Shown here: positions 55,562-64,000 of the stretch, piece after piece | Numbering within the stretch: position 1 is the first letter of the stretch | Layout: the number at the start of each line of letters is the position of its first letter | DNA from: Neoceratodus forsteri | Taxonomy: Eukaryota > Chordata > Ceratodontiformes > Ceratodontidae | DNA length: 64,000 nucleotides | Direction: 5' to 3' | NCBI GenBank assembly: GCA_016271365.2 | Contig: CM057458.1 | Span: forward strand, 204,014,501 to 204,078,500 | Position numbers and translations under genes: made by a program | Notes under the pieces: generated by a model | Database searches by the model: none | Seen by the model: only the letters and a program-made list of their open reading frames with translations | What the model was told of the DNA's origin: nothing

Positions 55562-57327
55562 GGGCCAGATATTCGAAAGGGCTGCGCCATGCTCAACAGG
55601 GTTGCGCATGCTCAAGTCCTACATTGCGCCATTCTGCGATATTCAGCAGGAGGCAGTTGAGCAACTGAAAACAGGCTGAGCAACAGTGCAATGCAAATGA
55701 ATGCATGCTCAACAGGAGGGGGAGGAACCATGCATAAACTGCACAGCCCGATATTCAGCTGGGCTGTGCAGAGTTGTGCAGGTGCAACCCCCAACCTGAG
55801 CCTGCAGGACCTTGAGCCAAAAAAAAAGCTTAAGTAGAGGGCCACCCACAGGTGAGCTGCTGTATTGCAGGGCGCAACACAGCAGCTGCCACCTGTGGCT
55901 GGCCCCCAACTCAGTCCCTGTGCCCCCCCCAGCCTGATCGTGGGCATAGTGTACTCCCCCCCACCAGTCCGATCACGGGCATCAATGTGGCTTCCCCCCT
56001 CCCTTTCACATCCCTGGTGGTCCAGTGGACCGTAATGCCCGATCACGGGCAGAATGTGAAATGAACCCCTCCAAACATGTTCCTAGTGCCTGATAACAGG
56101 CAGAATGTGAAATGAACCCCCCCGAACATCTCCCTGGTGGTCCAGTGGACCGTAATGCCCGATCGCGGGCAGAATGTAAATTGACACCCAACCGGCCAAA
56201 CATCTCCTGGTGGCTAGTGTCCCCCACCCCACCCACCCAAGCCCACCACCTGCTTCCCCGGCAGCGGCGGTTGGCAGCATCCCACCCGCCTGCAGCCCGC
56301 CCGCCCGTAAACAGACTGCCGGTGGGGCTGCATGCCCAGTGGTGCAGAGCAGAACCAATGGGCATGCATGCTCATACATGACAGTCCAGATTTGTGATCA
56401 TTCACAAATCTGGACTGTCATGTACAGTATGGGCTGCATGCCCATTGGTTCTTGCTCTGCACCAATGGGCGTGCAGCCCTACTGGGCAGTTAGTTAGCGT
56501 GTGGCAGGGTGGCAGGTGGTGGATGCTGCCACCCGCTGGCTGCCAGGGGATCGGGTGGTGGGGCTTCGTGGTGGGTGGGGTGGGGGACACTAGCCACCAG
56601 GGAGATGTTTGGGTGGGGGGTGTCAATTACATTCTGCCCGATTGACAGTATACGGTCCACTGACCACCAGGGATGTTCGGGGGTTCATTCATTCTGCCTG
56701 GATCGGGCACTAGGAACGTGTTCGGGGGGGTTCATTTCGCAATCTGCCCGCGATCGGGCATTACGGTCCACTGGACCACCAGGGAGATGTTTGGGTGGGG
56801 GGGTGTCAATTTACATTCTGCCCACGATCAGGCATTATGGTACACTGGACCACCAGGGAGATGTTCGGGAGGAGGTGGGGGAGCCACATTGCTGCCCGCG
56901 ATCGGGCTGCAGGGTGCGTTGGTCCCCGATGGCTGCTGCCTGGCAGGGTGGCCAGGCGCAAGTCCTCGGAGATCGGCACACCTACATGCTAATGGCATGC
57001 AAATGGGGCCATAATCAGATGCAAATGGCCCCCCCTGCGCCTTGCATGAATTATGGCCCCATTTGCATGTCACCTTTTGAATATGGTGATGTTGCACATG
57101 GTGCAATGGTACTTGGCCACCGCAAGTTGAATGCTCCACTCTGACAACTTGCAGTGGCACAAGTTTCACTGCACTATGCACAGTGGCTGTGGCTGGGGGG
57201 TGATATTCAAAGGAGTTGCTCAATAGTGCAACTCCTTTGAATATCACCTGAGCCACACCCCAGCACAACTATTTTGTGCAGCGCAAGGGCTTGCGCCTCA
57301 GAATGGCGCAGTTTGAATATCCAGCCC
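55562..57327. mobile_element. Palindromic non-autonomous Harbinger relative (1.77 kb)
   Basis: Ends are GGGCCAGATATTCGAA (55562) and GGGCTGGATATTCAAA (reverse complement ending at 57327), matching the ends of the autonomous element at 38811-46279. The first ~270 bp align with 38811-39090, including gcgccattctg, caatattcag/gatattcag, gcaatg and gagccaaaa. Flanks TAA/TGA are an imperfect 3 bp duplication. The interior folds back on itself around 56399 (tgacagtccagatttgtga / tcacaaatctggactgtca), and the inverted similarity extends almost to the ends. Long ORFs here are shadows of the GC-rich palindrome. Confidence 0.85.
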
Positions 57328-58500
57328 TGAGTCTAAAGTGCTGTATGATCTCCTAAATCCACACTGAAAGCAGGATATTAAATTATCAACAACCCACTTT
57401 TCTGATCTAGATAAAATTATTCTAGAGTAAATCTTTTGAACAATATGGAGAAGAGTGATTGGTCTATAACACTGATGGTAATTTTTTGACCCTTTTTAAA
57501 GAAAGTAATGATTATTCCACAGTTCCAGCAGCTTGATACTTTAAGGATCTATGACAGTCAGTCAAAAATTTAGTTGTCAACTGATGTTTCAGTGACTCCT
57601 TTATGTCGACTGCATTTGTGGTTTAGATAGAGGGAGTCACAGGAAACATTGTTTTCTTCAGGGGGCGTTGACCCCGAAACCCCCCATGTGGGGGGCTCTG
57701 CCCTCCCACACACCCCGCTGCTAGAATAATAAACTCTGAGTCAGAGTTGTTTTGGGGAAGGGGTGCAATACTCCCAGAAAGCAGTGCCGGTGTCCTGCAC
57801 CAACACTACAGTGACCTGTTGCTGTTGTCGCTGTAGTGTTCAGAGATGTAAAAATGTTGTGGTAGCATCAGTATACCATACTTTCAGATGAAGATTAATC
57901 ATTGTAAAAATATTTGCCAAAAAGCTGGCCAGAACTCAATGTTACCTTGATATAGTTCAGCACGCAGGGCATCGATGCTAGCAGCTTTGTTATGTTTGAA
58001 TCTTGATTGCTGAAATAACTTCTTCCTGGGAGATTCTATCCCACTTGGCTACTAGATCCATACTAATTTTGTCCAGCATCAAAGAGCTGTCTCTACCTTT
58101 ACATGTAACATTATATATTTTATTAAGTGTGATATCCATTTATTGCCAGGGATAACAGCAGTTATGTTATATTGCCTGTTATTCTCTGCAGTTCCAAACG
58201 CAACTAATGATCAAAATGTATGTGTGTCTTTTAGCTTGAATTGCACCTTGTAAATCATCCCAAAGATTCTTTGTGTATTGATTTTTTTAAACCAATAATT
58301 TTATGCACTCTTTTTTAATGACCTTAGTGCACTTAGCAAAGTTGGATCACTAAATTTTCTTAAACAGTGTCCAATCATGTTTATGACACCTTTAAGCCTT
58401 GTGCAATCTTTATCAAACCAAGGATTGCTTTCCCCAACATTACACATGCTTTTCTTTCCATTACTCCCCTTCAGTCTATGAGTAATGTGCTCCATAAGGT
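57328..58500 (-). pseudogene. LINE linker and RT N-terminal part
   Basis: ESNPWFDKDCTRLKGVINM (58430-58370) is the conserved post-endonuclease segment (PWFD-x-x-C). Further on, IITFFKKGSKNYHQCYRPITLL and WVVDNLISCFQCGFRR (about 57510-57350) are RT fingers. The copy is broken by stops and by a short palindromic repeat at 57660-57850. Confidence 0.68.
57660..57850. repeat. Short interspersed palindromic repeat, copy 2
   Basis: Segment 57694-57841 resembles 16717-16848: gggctctgccctcccacaca, tcagagttgttttggggaag, and a hairpin at 57802-57840 (aacactacagtgac / gtcgctgtagtgtt). The hairpin sequence differs from copy 1, but the pairing is kept. Confidence 0.6.
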
Positions 58501-58699
58501 CAACATACTTTTTTTTTTAATCTCAAGTCTTCTAGAGGGTCATTTATTCCCTCACAAGGGTCTAGCAGTAACTTCAGCTGAGAAGTATATAATGCTGATA
58601 TGATTTTCTTTATCACTTCAGCAGTATACTCATTCCATTTGATTTTCTTTGCATATAAAATACACATAATTATTATCAGTCTCATATACATTTAGGTTC

Positions 58700-59565
58700 T
58701 CTATAGGAGCAATATGGATATCAATATCTAGAATGCATACAAAGGGAAAGTGGTCACTGTCCCATAATTTTAACATTTGAAAACATCTAACTTTATTATA
58801 TACATAAATATCTGTCATACAGAGATGTAGATTGCTTCCTTCTGCTTCTGTTGGGAATGTAAATTTACCACTTCTTTCTCCTTTACATCGTTCATTTAAT
58901 AGTCTAAGATCAAGTTTACCAGCAAGTTTTAAAATAATTTTTCCTTTAATATTCAGGAATTTATCTTTAGAGCATCTGATATTGATTTTCCCCCTTCCGA
59001 CTCAGGCATTAAAGTAATCACACATCACAACTATTAACCCACAGAATCAGGATTTCAAGAGTTCAGTTTCAACCAATAGCCCATTTAATACATCTGAAAA
59101 TATATTTTTTTGTACTTGAGGTGTGCTTACTATTGTTGCTTGTATCTAATCTGTTTCATGTGTATTACTGTTATGTTGTACTCCACTGTCACCCTGCGCC
59201 ATGTGTTATGGCCCGGGTTGTGCACCGAAAATGGTCCCTAGGACCCGGTTATCAAAGTCATAAATAAATAAATAAAAAAAATACATTAAATAAACCAAGT
59301 AATAAATGTTCTATTTTAAACTATTAACCCTCACACAAGTTACATGTCTTCTTGAGCTGATGGATATACTGAAATTTCCTTTCAGTCTACCATAAACTTT
59401 TCCCTTGATAGCTGGGACACTCCAGGTTTCAAAGCCTGCATATAGTTGATTATTTCTTTCCATATCCAATGTTTCTTGAAAAGTAATTATGTCATAAGAT
59501 TGAATTATATTTACCCATTTTTTGTCTGCCTCTTTCAGTTTAACTCCTGCAATATCCCAGTTCAA
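58700..59565 (-). pseudogene. LINE endonuclease fragments
   Basis: 59565-59311 reads MNWDIAGVKLKEADKKWVNI, then DIITFQETL, the standard start of an APE-type endonuclease with the catalytic Asn and Glu. After the insertion of another LINE tail, CDYFNA-stop-VGRGKINI (about 59015-58975) corresponds to GDFNARVG. LWDSDHFPF (about 58765) corresponds to the SDH box with the catalytic Asp and His. Confidence 0.72.
59100..59276 (+). repeat. Interspersed repeat with AAAT tail, copy 2
   Basis: ggacccggttatcaaagtca followed by taaataaataaataaa is the 3' end of an unidentified LINE or SINE. It matches, in opposite orientation, 35491-35560. It is inserted into the endonuclease of the minus-strand LINE. 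Confidence 0.55.
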
Positions 59566-59988
59566 TATCTTTAATGAAGAAAAATTTACATGAGGTGCCT
59601 TCCACCATCACTGTTCTGACAGTGAGCTAAAGTCTGTTTCTAAAATCTCTATGTATTCCTCTGTTGAGTTATTTGTACTGTTGCTATCTGAGATATGACT
59701 ATCCTCAAGAACATTTGTGTGGTTTATAGTCTGACCTTTTCCTTTTCTTCATCTTATTACCACTATTGCTTCCTCATCTCCCTTTAGTGCATGAGTTTCT
59801 TCTATAGGCTTTAGAAATTCAGTAATCCTATGCTGTTTCCCATTCACATTTTCTCCATTTTACCTTTTGATTTTTCTTCCCTTACAGGCTCTTTACCAAT
59901 TTCTGTGTGTCTAATTGTACTATCCAAAGAAACTCCCATATCGAGGAGACTAGATTTATTACTTAAAACTTCACTTCTTTTTTTACAG

Positions 59989-60360
59989 TTATTCAAAACT
60001 ATACAGATCCAACAGTTGTTGTAACGCTGAATTGTTTTTATGAATATTGTTTGGGCACCCTGAGCTCTGGAAGGGTACATTTTTATAAACAAAATTATGA
60101 CAATGATGATGATGATTGTTAGGGGTTGCCCTATATCTATATGCTGACATTATATCTGACCATGCAAATGTATTCCCCATGACTGCTTTCGTTACATTAT
60201 AAACTGCCAATTTGACTGTGAAACTATTCTCTTTCCTGATTTTTAGGATCCTCTTTAAATAAATTGTTGGTGAAGTTCTTCGACTTTTTATGTTTATTTC
60301 TTTCAGTTCATCATAACTTAAATCCATAAGATGTTTTGAGGTGTTACACCTATTCTGCAC
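59989..60360 (-). pseudogene. LINE ORF1 N-terminal fragment
   Basis: A 123-codon frame, MQNRCNTSKHLMDLSYDELK, then KKNKNIKQVQNR just upstream in the same direction. It lies right at the expected 5' end of the minus-strand LINE, before the endonuclease, which is why it is assigned to ORF1. I do not recognise a domain. A His-rich HHHHCHNF stretch comes from a (TCA/ATG)n-like run and may not be original coding sequence. Confidence 0.45.
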
Positions 60361-60530
60361 TTGTTTAATGTTCTTGTTTTTAATCCCCTTTTTAACGTTC
60401 TGTGTATTACTTTTTTATTACACTGATTACCTAGATCTATTTCTTTGTTAGTATTATGTAAAAAGAGATTCTAGCCATATTGGTCCTTCGAAAGCAGGAG
60501 AATTTAAAAAGGTTTTATTAGGCTAACATG

Positions 60531-60735
60531 GGAGGCAGTATAGTGCAGTGGGTTAAGGCTCTGTGCTGCAAATCTGGAGACCTGGGTTTGAATCCCATAG
60601 CCACCTAGGTGCATACTGTGTGATCCTGAGCAAGTCACTTAACTTCCTTGTGCTCCCAGGTCGCATCTGGAAACAAACTTCAGCTTAGTGTGCTACTCCT
60701 GGTTAACAAATGTTCCCTTCAATTTCCCTAAAATA
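60531..60735 (+). repeat. tRNA-derived SINE with MIR-like body
   Basis: Head: tatagtgcagtgggttaagg (A-box-like) and ggtttgaatcc (B box) 35 bp further, as in a tRNA. Body: tgtgtgatcctgagcaagtc followed by acttaacttccttgtgctcc, which closely resembles the MIR/CORE-type SINE body. The 3' end is not clear. It is not a functional tRNA gene, because the acceptor stem is absent. Confidence 0.78.
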
Positions 60736-61091
60736 AAATAGCTCATTAATTTCAACCTGCCAAACAAGTAACCTGTGCCATGTGTTTCCACCTTTAAAAG
60801 CTTAAATGCATTAACTTTAACCCTATAACAGCATACGGTAAATCTGTGTAAAGTATATTGCCAAACTCTACAGATCTAATTTTACTTACACATTATCAAC
60901 TGCTCTTGAAATGTACAGTACAACTGAAGTTTTCAAAGCAGAGTCAGAAATGCTCATTCCACACCTGTGGCTGCCAAAAAAGTGTGGAACTAATGCGCTA
61001 AGCACCAATATCATTGCAACTAACTTATCTACATGGAATATTCCGAGGTAGCTAGCTGATTGTGATCATACACCAGTATTTTAGATATAGG

Positions 61092-63040
61092 CACTGGGCA
61101 GGATTAACAAAAGGCAACTAAAGGCTGGCCCGTTGGCACAGCAGTGGGATTTCCACTTGCGACACCGGTGACCCAGGTTCAGGAACAGACCCGGATCATC
61201 AGAGGGCCGGCCGGGGGGAGAAGAATGGAGCATCCTAAGGACTGCTCTCCTTCTCTGGGGGGAGGGTGGGGGAAGCGATAGGCACACTGAGGACTCCTGG
61301 CGGAGGCCGGGAGATCTCAGGTGACTGACGCTCACAGTTCTGGGAGGCGGGGCAGTCACTGGCATCATTGCACATCCCCGCCTCCATAAGGAAAACAGTA
61401 GAAAATCGAGGCGGGCGAGGACCACCGTCTATATGAAGCCCTCCCGGAAGACCTCGATTCATCGCCATCGCTGCAGGTCCCCCAACTAGATATTGGTTCC
61501 GTGGTCACCGAAGAAGGTGGCCGTGGCCCCGCCCTCTGGGGGGTAAGCCAGGGGTAACTGGGGGATCTCACCAGCCTTGGATGGTGATGGAGGCTTCCAG
61601 GGGCCATGACCAGGGCCAATCTATGATGGGGTCCTGCCATGGAAAAAGATAAAATAAAAAAAAGGCAACTAAAGATGTAAGTCAACTTGCATCCCCAAAA
61701 ATGGTTGAAGTAGCACTTGTGTCATGAGTTGCATCATGTTGGGATTCAGAAAGGCAGCCTGTGACATGCTGCAGGCTGCCTGCACCCAAGTGAACCAATA
61801 CACCATAAACCCCCTTGCAACATGGCATAAGAGGGTTTATGGCAGCAGTTATACCCTATTCAGGAAGGGTGGCTGCAAAGTCCCAAAATTGGTATTCAGA
61901 AATAACCCCTGGTGGACATCCATCACAGAACACTTACACCAGCTATGAGGTGACATAAGTGTTCTTTGTCATGCACTAGGGGTTGCCAATATGCAGTCAG
62001 TGCTGCACAACTGAGAGGACACTATGGCCCCCCATAGCCCCGTTCCTCTAGTGTACAGCACTGCCACCCCAACCTCACATGCCCAAAGTCCCCATAGTAA
62101 TGACCCAAAAGCTCAGTGTGGCTATCGTCCCCCATCCTGATCCCAATAGTGCCATGTTACAAACCCTTATGGGATATCTGAATACCCCCCAGCCTCAATG
62201 CCCAATTCGCACACTCTGCCCCCAAATCCCATCCCATCATCACTGTTACAACACTCCTCAAAATGCCCTATATATCCCTGGTGATCCAGTGCCCCCCCAG
62301 CCCCCCACCTGACAGTGCAAGGCCATCCCACTCCTCCCATACCCTGCTGGCGACTGGCACGGCACACCTCTCACCACCATGGCCAGCCACCAACTGAGCT
62401 GTCTACAGAGCACATACAGTTAGTATACACACTCAGTAAATTATAGCTACTGTCATTCACCAAGCATATATATTAACCATACACACTCCATAGACAACTC
62501 AGTTGGCAGTCGGCAGTGGTGATGAGAGGTGGGCTGTGCCAGTGTCTGGTGAGGTATAGGCAGGTGCAGGGTGGGCTCGCACTGTCAGGTGGGGGGTTGG
62601 GGGCCACTGGATCACCAAGGGTATGTGGGGCATTTTGAGGAGTGTTGTACAGTGGTTACAGGGATTTGGGGATGGGAATTGGGCATCAGGGCTTGGGAGG
62701 GTGTTTAGATAGCCCATAATGGCTTGTAACGTGGCACTATTGGGATTGAGATGGGAGGGCAATAGCCCACACTGGGATTTTTGATGACTACTGTGGGGAC
62801 TTTGTGCATGGGGGACACCACAGCTCACTTTTAAGGGCTCATCTGCCGCCCGCCCATCTTGCGGCTTGTGGCATTCCAGGGAGGTGCACCCTTCCTTGGA
62901 CTGATGCTGCAGGTCATGGAATGCAGGCTCCTGAACCCTGTCCATTACTGAATCAGGCAAAGGGTCCAGGATGCAGGGGCTGTTGCCACAGGCTGCCATT
63001 GATGCAGCTTGCAGCAACCTTTTGTGAATCCGGCCCACAG
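61092..63040. mobile_element. Palindromic DNA transposon (non-autonomous) with nested SINE
   Basis: Left end cactgggcaggattaacaaa and right end (reverse complement ctgtgggccggattcacaaa) pair. The inner arms, about 62040-62400 and 62490-62820, are extensive inverted copies (for example gatccagtgcccccc / ggggccactggatc) around a centre near 62445. No transposase. A 536 bp SINE (61124-61659) sits just inside the left end. Superfamily not certain; Harbinger- or hAT-like ends are possible. Confidence 0.72.
61124..61659 (+). repeat. tRNA-like SINE, 536 bp, with target duplications
   Basis: Flanks aaaaggcaactaaag at 61109-61123 and 61660-61674 are identical 15 bp target duplications. The head cccgttggcacagcagtggg (A-box-like) and ccaggttcaggaac (B-box-like) suggest a tRNA origin. 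The GC-rich body is unusually long for a SINE and ends in an A-rich tail, aaaaagataaaataaaaa. Confidence 0.78.
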
Positions 63041-64000
63041 TTTTTCTTTCATAAAAGAGCACACACAAAATGAAATATAACTAAAATGGTAGTTGTTGCT
63101 CCCACTAACCACCTCCTTTCAGTGAATGTGCTGTCTAGATGCTGGCACATGCGTCCTTTGTATCACTCAAGTATAACACGTGATCTAATAGCGAGGGCCA
63201 ATACGAGTCCCTGAACATTTTTTTAAAATTTAATTAAACTACTGAATCAACCAATTCACATTAAATGGGTGACTAACCCAATCAAGATACACAGTTAAGG
63301 TTCAAATTGATGATTATATAGATTGGATGAGTTTATATTAAAGCACTGTTGTTCTTATACTGAGTTATATGAAACTGGGCAGTTACACAGCTGTAAAACT
63401 GATCCCCAGCAGTGCTCAAACCATTGTGTATTGAAATACGAGAATAAATTCCAAAAGTAGTATCACTTAATGACTGAAATACACTAAACTAACAGGGGCA
63501 AGTAAAAAATAATGTACATACAGCACATCAAACACATAGAGCAAACATTAAGTGGAGAACCAGCTTCCTTGTCTGTCCAGCAAAAAAGAGGTTGACACTG
63601 CATAAAATAAAACACTACATAAAATTTGCAAACATATCAGTCTTTATCAGTATAGACCTGCAAGCACTATTTAATGTATTTAGTAAATTTAGTATATTGA
63701 AATTAATTTTAATCCACCTTTCACCTTTGATTTCACTTCAGTTTTCTTCTGCTGTGACTGAAGACTTGTTTTTTTTTCTTGACTACTGGTTAGCCCTAGT
63801 TAGCCCTCCAGATCCAACTCCAGCGCACTAAATCAGCTCCGCTCTGCTACAGCTTCAAGAATCACTTCAATTCACTTCAGTTTTCACTTTGGGGCTTTTC
63901 AGACAGATGCTTAAATTCCCAAACACTCGAACTCACTCTCCAGCATCTCATCAGGTGTCGTGGAAGTTACACTCTCCATGGCACCATGGCACCACCACAG
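63041..64000. other. No recognisable feature
   Basis: AT-rich sequence with no convincing ORF, repeat or element signature up to the window end. Confidence 0.4.

Larger units (their letters stand above)
53780..60400 (-). mobile_element. Long APE-type LINE, minus strand, interrupted
   Basis: From right to left: an ORF1/Gag-like start (60360-59989), the endonuclease (59565-58700), the RT (about 58500-54700, interrupted) and a C-terminal region (54175-53954), with a 3' end near 53780. Interruptions are the palindromic Harbinger relative (55562-57327), a short palindromic repeat (about 57660-57850) and a LINE-tail fragment (about 59100-59275). The clade is unassigned. The C-terminal region resembles that of the LINE at 29735-32360. 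Confidence 0.78.

Noticed and set aside
56509..57144. 211-codon frame and its mirror frames in the palindrome
   Set aside because: The two arms give mirror-image frames on both strands, the sequence is GC-rich tandem DNA, and no domain is recognisable.
60531..60610. Possible tRNA gene
   Set aside because: A and B boxes are present but there is no acceptor or anticodon stem, and a MIR-like body follows directly. It is a SINE head.

Overview
This 64 kb window looks like gene-poor, repeat-saturated DNA from a non-mammalian vertebrate, most likely an amphibian or a reptile. The reasons are the co-occurrence of a Ngaro-type tyrosine-recombinase retrotransposon, a Gmr1-like Ty3/gypsy element with a SCAN-like Gag, several CR1-type LINEs, an L1/Tx1-type LINE, a Penelope-like element, and an intron-containing Harbinger element with satellite and minisatellite arrays around it. 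I found no convincing host gene, rRNA, functional tRNA or CRISPR array. Species cannot be named from sequence alone.

Layout. (1) 1-12430: the 3' part of a Ngaro-type element (Gag zinc-knuckle remnant, RT-RNase H, tyrosine recombinase, SGNH hydrolase, then B1-A2-B2 split repeats). Its last repeat is split by a nearly complete 7.7 kb LTR retrotransposon (4678-12381) with gene order Gag-PR-IN-RT-RNase H. (2) 12430-22990: a ~54 bp minisatellite split by a CR1 LINE (about 13276-20219), which is itself split by a short palindromic repeat and a Penelope-like element. (3) 23-29.7 kb: TA microsatellite, a ~58 bp minisatellite, a deleted Tigger/pogo-type transposon, then 4 kb with nothing recognisable. 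(4) 29.7-38.8 kb: a decayed LINE on the minus strand, then an L1/Tx1-type LINE on the plus strand interrupted by a foldback insertion and a second CR1. (5) 38811-46279: a large Harbinger element with a HARBI1-like transposase and two different divergently transcribed Myb/SANT-like accessory genes. (6) 46.5-53.7 kb: a fairly complete CR1-group LINE on the minus strand, an L2/Rex1-like LINE lying inside a ~275 bp satellite, and a ~72 bp minisatellite. (7) 53.8-60.4 kb: a long LINE on the minus strand, broken by a 1.77 kb full-length palindrome that is a non-autonomous relative of the Harbinger element. (8) 60.5-63.0 kb: a tRNA-derived SINE and a palindromic DNA transposon carrying a second tRNA-like SINE just inside its terminal repeat.

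Almost every coding region is broken by stops or frameshifts, so nothing here is expected to move on its own today. The nesting gives relative ages: Gmr1-like is younger than Ngaro; Penelope is younger than CR1, which is younger than the minisatellite; CR1 is younger than L1; CR1 is younger than Harbinger; and the palindromic Harbinger relative is younger than the minus-strand LINE. The most interesting items are the Gmr1-like element (integrase before RT, SCAN-like capsid, tRNA-Leu primer site) and the apparent three-gene Harbinger with its palindromic non-autonomous partner in the same window.
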